Shown here: one piece after another, positions 54,122 to 63,611 of the stretch
Position numbering within the stretch: position 1 is the stretch's first letter
Layout: each line of letters starts with the position of its first letter
Source: Carboxylicivirga caseinilyticus
GTDB taxonomy: Bacteria; Bacteroidota; Bacteroidia; Bacteroidales; Marinilabiliaceae
DNA length: 64,000 nt
Direction of reading: 5' to 3'
NCBI GenBank assembly: GCA_025499705.1
Contig: JAFMVE010000022.1
Span: forward strand, 1 to 64,000
Made by a program: the position numbers and the translations under genes
The notes under the pieces: model-generated
Databases searched by the model: none
What the model was told of the DNA's origin: nothing
Seen by the model: only the letters and a program-made list of their open reading frames with translations

Positions 54122-54655
54122 ATGGCTAAAATAGTATTGTATTCAGCTGTATCAGTTGATGGATATATTGCGGATAAAAATGGAGATGTTGATTGGTTAC
54201 ATGGTTTTGAAGAGGAGGGTGAAGATTATGGTTATTCAGATTTTTATCAATCAGTTAAATTTACATTAATGGGAAGAAATACATATAATCAAATTCTATC
54301 ATTTGATGTACCTTTTCCATATGCTGATAAAAAGAATTTCGTTTTTAGTGAATCATTAAAGAGTTCTAATTCAATCAATACTGAAATTATTAATGAAGAT
54401 TATATCTCGAAAGTAGAAGAGATTAAAAATAGTAATGAAGGTTTAGTTTGGTTAGTTGGTGGTGGGCAGTTAAATAGTCTGCTACTAAAAAATGGATTAA
54501 TCGACGAATTAATTTTATCTCTTATACCTGTAGTTTTAGGAGAAGGAATACCTTTGTTTAATATCGATAGTAAATTGGTGAAACTTATATTGCAAAAATC
54601 TAAAACTTATAAAACAGGAATTATTCAGCAATATTATCAAGTTGTTAAAGAATGA
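54122..54655 (+). CDS. Dihydrofolate reductase-like (RibD_C) protein
   Basis: The 177-residue protein belongs to the RibD C-terminal/dihydrofolate reductase-like family of NADPH-dependent reductases with mostly unknown substrates. Landmarks are the N-terminal strand IVLYSAVSVDGYIAD, LMGRNTY (about 60-66), VWLVGGGQLNSLLL (about 112-125) and LSLIPVVLGEGIPLF (about 135-149). It overlaps the next gene by 4 bases (ATGA), so the two are translationally coupled. It may be a stand-alone oxidoreductase; it lacks the deaminase half needed for riboflavin synthesis. Confidence 0.85.
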   Translation: MAKIVLYSAVSVDGYIADKNGDVDWLHGFEEEGEDYGYSDFYQSVKFTLMGRNTYNQILSFDVPFPYADKKNFVFSESLKSSNSINTEIINEDYISKVEEIKNSNEGLVWLVGGGQLNSLLLKNGLIDELILSLIPVVLGEGIPLFNIDSKLVKLILQKSKTYKTGIIQQYYQVVKE

Positions 54656-55203
54656 AAGAAACAGATTTATCCAAATACAACAATTCATGGTTTGATGAAG
54701 GTGCAGGTATTATTAAGCGCACTATTTGGTTTTTTATAAACGGAATTTGTCTGATGAATCCGCTAAATCCATTCTCTGGATTAAAAGTCAGAACACTTCG
54801 TTTGTTTGGTGCTAAAATAGGGAAGGGAGTTGTAATTAAACCATCGGTTAATATTAAATACCCCTGGAATCTGGAAATTGGAGATTTTACCTGGATAGGA
54901 GAGAAAGTGTGGATTGATAATCTGGATAAGACAGTAATTGGTAAAAATTGTTGCCTTTCGCAAGGGGCTATGTTGTTAATTGGTAACCACGATTATAAAA
55001 GCACAACATTTGATTTAATGGTTGCACCAATAACTCTTGAAGATGGAGTATGGATAGGTGCAAATAGTATGGTAATTGGTGGTGTCACCTGTAAAAGTCA
55101 TTCTGTTTTGTCTGTAAATAGTGTTGCTTCAAGTAACTTGGCTGAATACAGTATTTATCGGGGTAATCCTGCTACTAAAGTAAAGGAGAGATACATACAT
55201 TAA
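54652..55203 (+). CDS. WcaF-like hexapeptide-repeat acetyltransferase
   Basis: The 183-residue protein is a left-handed beta-helix acyltransferase of the WcaF/NodL group. Hexapeptide repeats cover about 45-170, with the catalytic-His region LLIGNHDYKS and the closing VYRGNPATKV-like end (IYRGNPATKVK). Such enzymes acetylate sugars of surface polysaccharides. No polysaccharide gene cluster is nearby; it is instead coupled to a RibD_C reductase and ends one base from the convergent YigZ gene. Substrate unknown. Confidence 0.85.
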   Translation: MKETDLSKYNNSWFDEGAGIIKRTIWFFINGICLMNPLNPFSGLKVRTLRLFGAKIGKGVVIKPSVNIKYPWNLEIGDFTWIGEKVWIDNLDKTVIGKNCCLSQGAMLLIGNHDYKSTTFDLMVAPITLEDGVWIGANSMVIGGVTCKSHSVLSVNSVASSNLAEYSIYRGNPATKVKERYIH

Positions 55204-55204
55204 A

Positions 55205-55819
55205 TCAGGCTGTATGTAAAAATTCTATTTCAACAGATTCAATTTTACTTAACCGGGATGTAATTTTTTCAACCTCTGATTGACGTGTATTCCATTTAAT
55301 TGAACAACGTAAATTAAAATCCTGTGCTGTAATATTCGGATTTTCTTCTTTCATGATTCGCATGACATCATTCATTACCCCGTAATCAAAGTCGATTTGG
55401 TAAAAGTCATTGACTGTTCGTTCCTCTATAATACCATTATTAATCGCGTCAATTGTGGCTTCTTTATAGGCATGAATTAAACCACTTGTTCCAAGTTTGG
55501 TGCCACCAAAGTAGCGAATGACCACAACCAGCAGATTAGTTAATTCAAAGGAGCGAATTTGTCCCAGAATAGGTTTGCCTGCTGTTCCGGATGGTTCGCC
55601 ATCATCATTAGCTCTGAATCGGTCTCCTTCTGTACCTAATTGCCAGGCGAAGCAGTGATGGCGTGCATCGTAATATTGCTTTTTAAGTTCGTCAATAATA
55701 GGTTTAACTTCCTCTTCGGTATAAATCGGATAAGCATAGGTAATAAATTTACTTCCCTTTTCTTTATAAATTCCTTCCGAAGGCTCTTTTAATGTTTTGT
55801 ACTGATCGGTAATAGACAT
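55205..55819 (-). CDS. YigZ/IMPACT family protein
   Basis: With the ATG at 55819 the protein has 204 residues; an ATG 17 codons upstream adds a tail not seen in the family. The N-terminal IMPACT domain has KGSKFITYAYPI (about 19-30), ARHHCFAWQLG and DDGEPSGTAGKPIL (about 75-88), the signature of the family. A C-terminal DUF1949-like ferredoxin fold follows. Members are linked to translation control or ribosome interaction, but the precise role is unknown. It is monocistronic and convergent with the acetyltransferase. Confidence 0.88.
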   Translation of the reverse strand: MSITDQYKTLKEPSEGIYKEKGSKFITYAYPIYTEEEVKPIIDELKKQYYDARHHCFAWQLGTEGDRFRANDDGEPSGTAGKPILGQIRSFELTNLLVVVIRYFGGTKLGTSGLIHAYKEATIDAINNGIIEERTVNDFYQIDFDYGVMNDVMRIMKEENPNITAQDFNLRCSIKWNTRQSEVEKITSRLSKIESVEIEFLHTA

Positions 55820-56062
55820 GCAGAATATTGACTTTGACGACGAAATTACTAAAAAGCGATAGAGCATCAAATAATTTTACCTAATCAAACATGCGTTGAG
55901 TAATACCAAACAAACGATAAGTGTTGAAATTCAACTCACATATACAAGAGAATAAGTTGTGGAAAACTGTAATAACTGTTATAGCCAGAAACATAATAAT
56001 CTTAAAAAGGGCTCATGAAAAGGAGGCATTTTTGCTTATCTTCGCCATAAATAAATACTGGA

Positions 56063-56578
56063 ATGAGCAATTTTAAAGAAGATTTAATGAAGGTGAAAGC
56101 CTTTGCTTTTGATATTGACGGTGTATTATCGTTACAAACAATACCTATGCACACAAGTGGAGTCCCAATGCGTACAGCAAATATTAAGGATGGATTTGCC
56201 ATTCAGTTAGCTGTAAAGCTGGGATATCCGGTTGCTATTATCAGTGGAGGTAATACAGAGGCTGTATTGAAACGATATAATGGCTTAGGAGTGAAAGATG
56301 TATATCTTGGTGTTTCTGATAAGTTGCCCGTATTTGAAAAATGGATCGAAGAAAAAGGATTAAGTGCTGATGAAGTATTATATATGGGTGACGATTTGCC
56401 TGATTATCCTGTAATGAAAAGAGTTGGTGTTCCAACCTGTCCTGCTGATGCGGTTGAAGAAATTAAGTCGCTTTGTAAGTATATATCTGATCGTAAAGGT
56501 GGAGAAGCAGCAGGTCGCGATGTGATTGAACAAGTTCTAAGAGCTCATGGTAAGTGGGCCCTGGATTATGTGTGGTAG
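56063..56578 (+). CDS. kdsC: HAD-family phosphatase, KdsC type
   Basis: The 171-residue protein matches the small HAD phosphatases that release 3-deoxy-D-manno-octulosonate from its 8-phosphate in lipopolysaccharide synthesis. Motifs are FDIDGVLS (nucleophile Asp near 17), IISGG (motif II), SDK and MGDDLPDYPVM (motif IV). No cap domain is present, as in KdsC. It begins a run of same-strand genes (UbiA, Maf, DPP11). The related sugar-acid phosphatases make the exact substrate likely but not certain. Confidence 0.85.
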   Translation: MSNFKEDLMKVKAFAFDIDGVLSLQTIPMHTSGVPMRTANIKDGFAIQLAVKLGYPVAIISGGNTEAVLKRYNGLGVKDVYLGVSDKLPVFEKWIEEKGLSADEVLYMGDDLPDYPVMKRVGVPTCPADAVEEIKSLCKYISDRKGGEAAGRDVIEQVLRAHGKWALDYVW

Positions 56579-56624
56579 TTTAATGTAATTTGAAAACAAG
56601 TATATTTATTAAGTCAGACAATAT

Positions 56625-57572
56625 TTGAACATGGCATATCTTAGATTGATTCGATACAAGAATTTAATAATCATTGCCTTATTGCAGATTTTGCTAAGGT
56701 ATGGACTTATATTACCTATTCTTGACTCGTTTAAGATTTCTCCTGTTTTATCTGACTTCAGATTTATACTTGTAGTTATTTCTACTGTTTTACTGGCAGC
56801 ATCCGGCTATATCATTAATGATTATTTTGATATACGAATTGATCGGATTAACAGGCCAGATTCAGTTGTGGTAGGTAAAAAAATCAGTCGCAGATCTACA
56901 TTGTTTTTGCATGTTCTTGTTACCATCACGGGTATGTTAATTGGATTGTTTATTTCGTACGTTACACGAAAAGAAAACTATGCATTATTCTTTATTGGCA
57001 TTCCTGTAATTTTATGGTATTACAGTACTACTTTTAAACGACATATTCTCATTGGTAATCTTATTATTGCCATGTTTACAGCCATTGTGGCATTATTGGT
57101 GGTTTCTGTTGAATTCGCGGCATTAGCCAGAGTAAATGGACCACAAATTCTGGAAACAGAGGCATGTTCAACAGCCTGGTTCTGGACAGGAGGATTTGCC
57201 TTTTTTGCCTTTATTACGAATCTGGTTAGAGAAATTATTAAAGATGCAGAAGACATAAAAGGAGATAAAGCGGTTGGCTGTAAAACATTACCACTAGCTA
57301 TGGGGATGAAGCTTACAAAACTTTTTGTATTATTACTTGAGATAACATCCTTAGCAATACTCTGGCTGATTTATTTTTTAATTCCGGAAATTACCCATAT
57401 CCCATATGCTTTTGTGTATTTTATAGTTGGTTTTACCATTCCACACTTACTGCTCATTTATTTTTGGATGAAAGCCAGTGAATCGAAACATTTTCATGGA
57501 GTTAGTGTTTTGGGTAAAATAATCATGCTGTCAGGTATACTGTTTATCCTTTTAGCCGGCCAGGCTTTTTAA
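56625..57572 (+). CDS. UbiA-family prenyltransferase
   Basis: The 315-residue integral membrane protein has about eight transmembrane helices. The two Asp-rich motifs of the UbiA family are NDYFDIRIDRINRPD (about 66-80) and REIIKDAEDIKGDK (about 204-217). It transfers a prenyl group to an aromatic or glycerol-phosphate acceptor. In Bacteroidota, members next to KdsC and Maf genes are often labelled geranylgeranylglycerol-phosphate geranylgeranyltransferase. The substrate cannot be decided from sequence. Confidence 0.88.
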   Translation: MNMAYLRLIRYKNLIIIALLQILLRYGLILPILDSFKISPVLSDFRFILVVISTVLLAASGYIINDYFDIRIDRINRPDSVVVGKKISRRSTLFLHVLVTITGMLIGLFISYVTRKENYALFFIGIPVILWYYSTTFKRHILIGNLIIAMFTAIVALLVVSVEFAALARVNGPQILETEACSTAWFWTGGFAFFAFITNLVREIIKDAEDIKGDKAVGCKTLPLAMGMKLTKLFVLLLEITSLAILWLIYFLIPEITHIPYAFVYFIVGFTIPHLLLIYFWMKASESKHFHGVSVLGKIIMLSGILFILLAGQAF

Positions 57573-57681
57573 TAAAAGGTATTATTTACTGTATTTGATT
57601 GAATTGATTGAAGCTGAATCAAAACAGATATCATTTTCTGTTGATGACAATTTATATACTTTTGAGTTTTAAGGAATAAAA

Positions 57682-58269
57682 ATGCTTAATAAAAAATTAA
57701 AAGATTTTAAACTTATTCTGGCTTCCCAATCACCAAGAAGACAGGAATTAGTCAAACATCTGGATATCCCTTTTGAGGTAGTTATAAAGGAAGATGTGGA
57801 AGAAGTATATCCGTTAGATCTCAAACCACATGATGTGCCGGTATTTCTTGCTGAATTAAAAGCCAAACCTTATGAAGATGATATCAATAATTATCCATGG
57901 ATTTTAGTAACGGCTGATACAATTGTGTTGTGTGAAAATGAAATTCTCGGTAAGCCAACTGATAAAGCTGATGCAATTCGTATGTTGCAAATGCTTTCAG
58001 GTAAATCGCATGAGGTGATAACAGGAGTTTGTTTATCATCAAATACAAGAAAACACACTTTTTCGGTTTCCACAAAGGTGTTTTTTAAACAATTGACTGA
58101 GGAAGAAATAACCTATTATATAGATACCTATAAGCCCTATGATAAAGCTGGAGCTTATGGTATTCAGGAATGGATTGGCATGGTGGGAATAGAAAAAATT
58201 GAAGGATCGTATTTTAATGTTGTGGGATTGCCTGTTCAGGCTTTATACAACGAATTATTGAAATTTTAA
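57682..58269 (+). CDS. maf: Maf-like nucleotide pyrophosphatase
   Basis: This protein hydrolyses non-canonical or pyrimidine nucleoside triphosphates (dTTP/UTP type). The 195-residue protein has the phosphate-binding start LILASQSPRRQELV (about 10-23), TADTIV (about 75-80), GKPTDKADAIRML, SGKSHEVITGV and the DKAGAYGIQ block (about 153-161), all family signatures. It is followed after 14 bases by the DPP11 gene. The specificity class is judged from the overall style only. Confidence 0.93.
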   Translation: MLNKKLKDFKLILASQSPRRQELVKHLDIPFEVVIKEDVEEVYPLDLKPHDVPVFLAELKAKPYEDDINNYPWILVTADTIVLCENEILGKPTDKADAIRMLQMLSGKSHEVITGVCLSSNTRKHTFSVSTKVFFKQLTEEEITYYIDTYKPYDKAGAYGIQEWIGMVGIEKIEGSYFNVVGLPVQALYNELLKF

Positions 58270-58283
58270 ACCATAAATATATA

Positions 58284-60464
58284 ATGAGAAGAATTCTGTT
58301 TGGATTAATGGTCTTGGCCTTTCTACTGCCACAGGCAAAGGCTGATGAGGGAATGTGGATTCCAATGCTTTTAAAGAAATACAACATTGAACAAATGCAG
58401 GAAATGGGCTTTAAACTTACTGCCGAAGATATTTACAGTGTAAATGAAGCAAGCTTAAAGGATGCTGTTGTGATATTTGGTGGAGGTTGTACGGGTGAGT
58501 TAATCTCTGATAAAGGTTTGTTAATTACTAATCACCACTGTGGTTATAGTAAAATACAATATCATAGTTCAGTGGAACATGATTACCTGACCAACGGTTT
58601 TTGGGCAATGTCGCAGGAAGAGGAGTTGGTGAATCCGGGATTGACTGTTACTTTTCTCAAAAGAATGGAAGATGTAACTGAACAGGTTATGCACGGTGTT
58701 ACTGATGAAATGAGTGAGTTGGATCAGTCAAAGCTAATTCAAAAAAACATCAGTGCAATTAAAAAGGATGCTGTGAAAGATACACATTATCAGGCTGTAT
58801 TAAAGCCCTTCTTTAATGGCAATCAGTACTTCTTGTTTATAAACGAGGTTTTTAAAGATGTGCGTTTGGTGGGAGCTCCTCCTTCAGCCATTGGTAAGTT
58901 TGGCGGAGATACCGATAACTGGATGTGGCCACGCCACACCGGAGATTTTTCAATGTTCAGAATATATGCTGATAAAAATAATCAGCCTGCTGAATATTCG
59001 AAAGACAATGTTCCTTACCAACCTCAAAAACATTTTTCGGTATCAATGAAAGGTGTTGAAGAAGGTGATTTTACTATGGTTTTTGGTTATCCCGGATCTA
59101 CGTATGAGTACGTTCCATCGTATCATCTTAAAATGCTAACCGAAACGGTAAATCCTAAGTTAATTGACGTTAGAACAGAAAAACTGAATATACTTAACAG
59201 ATATCAGGCTGCAGATCCAAAAGTACGAATACAGTATGCAGCAAAAAATGCCCGTATTTCAAATAGCTGGAAACGATGGATAGGTGAGAACAGAGGTTTG
59301 GAGATTTTAGATGCCTTTGCAAAAAAGCAAGTTTACGAAAAATCTTTCAATCAATGGGCTACAGCTGATGAATCACGTGCTGAAATATATGGTAACTTAC
59401 TTTCGAATTATAAGAAGCTTTATGAAGAATATACTCCGTATCGACTGGCTAAAGATTATATTTTAGAAATTAGTTATCGTAATGGTATTGAAATAGCTTC
59501 TTTAGCAAATAAATTGAGTCCATTAGCAACACTATATTATTCGGCTAAAGATTCAGGTATAGAAGCTGATAAAGAAAAAATTTCCAGTTTAAAGGAACAG
59601 ATTAAATCAGATGTTGAATTGTTCTTCAAAGATTATTATCAACCTATCGATAAAGAAATAAGTGTGAAATTGTTGGCAATGTATCTGGCAAACATTCCTG
59701 AAGAGTTTCATCCTGATATTTATTCTAAAATAGATAAAAAATTCAAAGGAGATATTAATAAATATGTCGAAAACTTGTTTAATAAATCAATCTTCGATAA
59801 CAAAGAATCTGTATTGACTTTTGTTGATGAGTTTTCAGAAAAATCCTTGTCGAAACTGGAGAAAGATCCTGCTTATGAGTTGTATAATAGCTTTATGAAC
59901 CTTTATAATGACAAAGTTTCGGTGAAGGATAAAGCCATGCAGCTAGAATTAAATAAGTTGAACAAAGCATATATGTCAGCTCAAATGGCATTTGAATCGG
60001 ATAAGGTTTTCTATCCTGATGCTAATTTTACTTTGCGTGTTGCCTATGGTAAAGTGGCCAGTTATAAGGCACGTGATGCTGTTCGCTACGAATATTATAC
60101 TACTTTGGATGGTATCATGGAGAAAGATAATCCGGATATTTACGATTATCGTGTTCCTGAAAAACTTAAAGAACTTCATAGAAATAAAGACTTTGGCAAA
60201 TATGAAGTGAATGGAACAGTTCCTGTTTGTTTTATCGCAACCAATCATACCACGGGTGGAAACTCAGGAAGTCCTGTATTAAATGCCGAAGGGCAACTGA
60301 TTGGTGTTAATTTTGATCGTGCCTGGGAAGGAGTAATGAGTGATTTGATGTTTAATCCTGATCAGTGCAGAAATATCTCACTTGATATCAGGTATGTGTT
60401 ATTCCTGATTGATAAGTTTGCAGGTGCAGGTTACCTTTTAGATGAAATGACGATAGTTGAATAA
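58284..60464 (+). CDS. dpp11: S46 dipeptidyl-peptidase, DPP11 type (Asp/Glu-specific)
   Basis: This periplasmic serine exopeptidase releases dipeptides from peptides. The 726-residue protein has a signal peptide (about 1-20) and the S46 catalytic set: His85 in TNHHCGY, matching His85 of the Porphyromonas gingivalis enzyme, and Ser661 in TGGNSGSP. Arg679 in NFDRAWEG is the residue that gives preference for acidic P1 residues in DPP11; DPP7 has Gly there. The length equals the family. It supplies amino acids in asaccharolytic relatives. Here it is simply next to Maf and ends at a strong terminator. Confidence 0.92.
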   Translation: MRRILFGLMVLAFLLPQAKADEGMWIPMLLKKYNIEQMQEMGFKLTAEDIYSVNEASLKDAVVIFGGGCTGELISDKGLLITNHHCGYSKIQYHSSVEHDYLTNGFWAMSQEEELVNPGLTVTFLKRMEDVTEQVMHGVTDEMSELDQSKLIQKNISAIKKDAVKDTHYQAVLKPFFNGNQYFLFINEVFKDVRLVGAPPSAIGKFGGDTDNWMWPRHTGDFSMFRIYADKNNQPAEYSKDNVPYQPQKHFSVSMKGVEEGDFTMVFGYPGSTYEYVPSYHLKMLTETVNPKLIDVRTEKLNILNRYQAADPKVRIQYAAKNARISNSWKRWIGENRGLEILDAFAKKQVYEKSFNQWATADESRAEIYGNLLSNYKKLYEEYTPYRLAKDYILEISYRNGIEIASLANKLSPLATLYYSAKDSGIEADKEKISSLKEQIKSDVELFFKDYYQPIDKEISVKLLAMYLANIPEEFHPDIYSKIDKKFKGDINKYVENLFNKSIFDNKESVLTFVDEFSEKSLSKLEKDPAYELYNSFMNLYNDKVSVKDKAMQLELNKLNKAYMSAQMAFESDKVFYPDANFTLRVAYGKVASYKARDAVRYEYYTTLDGIMEKDNPDIYDYRVPEKLKELHRNKDFGKYEVNGTVPVCFIATNHTTGGNSGSPVLNAEGQLIGVNFDRAWEGVMSDLMFNPDQCRNISLDIRYVLFLIDKFAGAGYLLDEMTIVE

Positions 60465-60486
60465 TCAGCGATAATTAAATGAATAA

Positions 60487-60513
60487 AGCGATTTCTTACG
60501 GAGTCGCTTTTTT
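60487..60513 (+). terminator. Rho-independent terminator after dpp11
   Basis: AGCGATTTC (60487-60495) pairs with GGAGTCGCT (60500-60508), 9 bp with two wobbles and a 4-base loop, followed by six T. Confidence 0.85.
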
Positions 60514-60687
60514 ATTCTTTACCGTTGAATAAATTTTGTTTGTTTCAATTATGTATCATATAATCAAGCTGATGTGAGTTATTCTAACTTGTATTTGATT
60601 ACATTATCAGTATTATATAAGTTTGATTTGCAGAGTTTCTTTTAGTATTTCGACTAATTAGTGACCCTAAAGATTCGTTTCTCAAGT
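60514..60687. other. Gene-free spacer after the dpp11 terminator
   Basis: This is part of the 307-base gap 60465-60771. It is AT-rich and I see no gene, repeat or clear promoter here; the regulatory elements lie in the second half (next entry). Confidence 0.5.
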
Positions 60688-60754
60688 TAACTTTGTTGCT
60701 GTTTAATCGTATTTATTTGCGATTACTTAAATCAGAAATTTGCAATTGCAAATT
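60688..60754 (+). promoter_or_regulatory. Probable promoter and palindromes before the ricin/LamG protein gene
   Basis: TAACTTTG (60688-60695) matches the -7 consensus, though no TTG lies at the right distance. Downstream are TAATCG (60704-60709)/CGATTA (60720-60725) and a perfect 18-bp palindrome, AATTTGCAATTGCAAATT (60737-60754), ending 17 bases before the start codon. The palindrome could be an operator or a 5' leader hairpin near the ribosome-binding site. Confidence 0.55.
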
Positions 60755-60771
60755 CAAGGAAAGAAAGTTTT

Positions 60772-63561
60772 ATGAAAAAGGAATTACTTACTTTATTGTT
60801 CCTGTTGACAGGAATCAGCTTACAGATAGCAAATGCTCAATCTTCAAATGAAGTCGCCAGTACCAGTGATTATATAGTTCCTCAGGTTTCTGCTGATCGA
60901 ACAGTTTATTATAACATGTCAGACGAAGGTGTTTCTCTTCCTATTTTATGGGGCTTGGATCTGGCATGGTTGGATGCCAATAATATTATACGAGGTAGCA
61001 GATTTATGGGGCCAGATAATGTTGATGTAGTGCGTTCATCATTTATGCCAACAAATGCGATAGTGGATGGAGCTTTAACAGGTGATGCATTGACTAATAC
61101 CAACCTTAGGATTAATATTATTAATAATTATCTGCCTTCTTCAACAAAAGTGGTTTTGAATTCGGATCATCCTTCGATCGCCGATGATTTTAGTCCGACT
61201 AATCCAGATAGAGCAGCTAATTGGGCACAATTGATTGATATAACACGTCAGATGCATGTTGAAGCAGGACGAGAGGTTATAACTGTTTCACCATTTAACG
61301 AACCAGATTACTCGGCAACAGGACAAGGTACTATCGATGATTTTTATGCTGTAGCAGGAGAATTAAAGAATAACTCCAATTTCGAAACGATCCGTATATC
61401 AGGTGGTAATACTCTGAATTGTGATGAGGCTTTACCATGGTATACTTACTTAAAGGCTCGTTTGGATGAAGGAAATACACATCAATTGGCTGGTGTTTTT
61501 GATAATTATGCTGCTTTTTATGAGGCTGTAAGAGCCAATGGACATCATGCAACTAACGACGAGCTTCATAATGTTATGGAAGCCATGGTGGGAGTTGAAT
61601 ATGGTATGCAGACTGGTATCTGGTGGGGATGGGCCGAATATGCCCGTGGTGAGTTTTGTAAAGCCAGTGATGGAGTACGTCTGGGTTATGCCGAACATAG
61701 AGCAAACTGGACTGCTGCTTCAGTTTATCGAGCTCCGAATGGAAATGTTCAGGCGTTTGGAGGAACTTCAGAACGTCAGGCTGTAAATACATCTTATCGT
61801 TTCGTGGCAGAAGACAGAGATGTTTATTACAACGGCTATGGACCACAGCGTGAGTATGTAATGGATTTGCCTGGAGGAACCGGATATCAGGTGGGACAGA
61901 CCAATGCTGAAACAGTTGTTAATATCACCACTGGAGATGATATTCAACCAATTATTGATGGTAAATATGTACTGGTAAATCGAAATAGTGGAAGAGTGAT
62001 GGAGGTAGCCAGTGGTTCGTATACTTCAGGCGCCAATATTCAGCAGGGAACCTATAATGGCGGAACCTACCAGCAATGGAATGTAATTCCGGTTGATATT
62101 CGTATTGGGGGTGATTTTAGTTATTTTACCATTACTGCTGTTCATAGCGGAAAATCCCCAGATATTTTGAATTGGTCGTTGGATAATGGTGGTAATATCA
62201 TTAGCTGGGACGATGCAAAAGGTGCCAATCAACAGTGGTACCTTGATTATGCAGGTGATGGTTGGTTTTATATTCGAAGCAGACATAGTTCATTGTGTTT
62301 AGATGTATTTAATTCTGCCACCTATGCAGGAGCAAATATTGATCAGTGGGAAAAAACAGGAGGAGCTAATCAGCAATGGCGGTTTTTACCGGTTGATGCA
62401 CCTATTGAATTTGTAGCGCCTGCAGCACCTACTGAGTTGACGGCAATTAATAACGGATCATCAATACGTTTAGATTGGACTGCCAGTACAGATGATGATG
62501 TTACAGAATATGTAGTTTTGCGCTCATTAAATTCAGGAGGAGACTATCAAACAATTGCTCGTAATGTAACAGCTACTGCTTTTGTTGATAATACGGTTGA
62601 AATAGGTGTTCAGTATTATTACGTGGTTCGTGCTGTAGACTATTCTTTAAATCGTTCTGAATATTCAAGTGAAGTAAATGCCAGTGCTCTTGGAGATGAT
62701 ACTTTAATAGCTCAGTTAACTTTTGAAAATAATACGAAGGATCAAAGTTTGAATTTACATCATGCACAATCATATAACGAAGCAGTATATGTTGACGGGA
62801 AAAGTGGTTCAGCTATATCATTGAATGGAACGGATGATTTCATGCAGTTATCATCAACAATAGCTAACCAATCAGAAATAACTGTTGCAACCTGGGTATA
62901 CTGGAATGGTGGTGCCCGCTGGCAGCCTATTTTTGAGTTTGGTATGAATGATAAACAGTTTATGACTTTAACACCTCGTTTACGTTTCTCAATTATGAAT
63001 GAAGGAACTGAACAACGTTTGGATGCCTCTGTGATTCCGCAGGCCGAATGGGTTCATTTAGCCGTTACCTTAAATGCTGATGGAGCAAGTATGTATATGA
63101 ATGGAGTATTGGTAGCCGAATCAACTGATGTTACCGTTAGACCAGGAGACTTTAAACCTGCATTAAATTATATTGGTCGAAGCCATCAAACAACAGCATT
63201 ATTTAATGGATATGTAGATGATTTCAGGGTTTATAATTATGCCTTATCAGCGACTGAAATAAACGAAGTTATAGATCAGGCAACAGATATTGATACTCCT
63301 TCTACTGGAAGTGAAACTTCAATAGATGTATTTCCTGTACCTGCAGATGATGTGATAAATGTTCGTTTAGTAAGTAACGGGTTGAAGAATTTGGGCTCAA
63401 TGGCATTGTATGGTATAAATGGAGCAATGGTTAAAAGTCAGACAATTCAAGATTCGATGAACGGAATTGTAAATGTATCTGATGTTCCGGAAGGAATTTA
63501 CATCTTAAAAGTGTTTTCTGATTCAGAGACTTATATGAAAAAGATAATAATTAGACATTAG
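60772..63561 (+). CDS. Multidomain secreted protein: probable clan-A glycoside hydrolase, ricin, FN3, LamG and T9SS tail
   Basis: The 929-residue protein has a signal peptide (about 1-23), a putative catalytic domain (about 40-390), a ricin-type beta-trefoil (about 393-545, with repeated QQW motifs), a fibronectin-III domain (about 549-640), a LamG/concanavalin domain (about 643-840) and a T9SS tail (about 845-929). The catalytic domain holds TVSPFNEPDYS, with Asn-Glu178 like the acid/base of clan GH-A, and HNVMEAMVGVEYG, with Glu269 or Glu276 as nucleophile candidate. I cannot name a family. Three non-catalytic binding modules suggest an insoluble polysaccharide target. It is monocistronic with its own terminator. 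Confidence 0.7.
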   Translation: MKKELLTLLFLLTGISLQIANAQSSNEVASTSDYIVPQVSADRTVYYNMSDEGVSLPILWGLDLAWLDANNIIRGSRFMGPDNVDVVRSSFMPTNAIVDGALTGDALTNTNLRINIINNYLPSSTKVVLNSDHPSIADDFSPTNPDRAANWAQLIDITRQMHVEAGREVITVSPFNEPDYSATGQGTIDDFYAVAGELKNNSNFETIRISGGNTLNCDEALPWYTYLKARLDEGNTHQLAGVFDNYAAFYEAVRANGHHATNDELHNVMEAMVGVEYGMQTGIWWGWAEYARGEFCKASDGVRLGYAEHRANWTAASVYRAPNGNVQAFGGTSERQAVNTSYRFVAEDRDVYYNGYGPQREYVMDLPGGTGYQVGQTNAETVVNITTGDDIQPIIDGKYVLVNRNSGRVMEVASGSYTSGANIQQGTYNGGTYQQWNVIPVDIRIGGDFSYFTITAVHSGKSPDILNWSLDNGGNIISWDDAKGANQQWYLDYAGDGWFYIRSRHSSLCLDVFNSATYAGANIDQWEKTGGANQQWRFLPVDAPIEFVAPAAPTELTAINNGSSIRLDWTASTDDDVTEYVVLRSLNSGGDYQTIARNVTATAFVDNTVEIGVQYYYVVRAVDYSLNRSEYSSEVNASALGDDTLIAQLTFENNTKDQSLNLHHAQSYNEAVYVDGKSGSAISLNGTDDFMQLSSTIANQSEITVATWVYWNGGARWQPIFEFGMNDKQFMTLTPRLRFSIMNEGTEQRLDASVIPQAEWVHLAVTLNADGASMYMNGVLVAESTDVTVRPGDFKPALNYIGRSHQTTALFNGYVDDFRVYNYALSATEINEVIDQATDIDTPSTGSETSIDVFPVPADDVINVRLVSNGLKNLGSMALYGINGAMVKSQTIQDSMNGIVNVSDVPEGIYILKVFSDSETYMKKIIIRH

Positions 63562-63583
63562 TTTTTTAATACTTCGGATGAAG

Positions 63584-63611
63584 GGCGGCCTAAAACGGGT
63601 CGCCTTTTTTT
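63584..63611 (+). terminator. Rho-independent terminator
   Basis: GGCGGCC (63584-63590) pairs with GGTCGCC (63598-63604), with one wobble and a 7-base loop, followed by seven T. It ends the transcript of the ricin/LamG protein. Confidence 0.85.
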
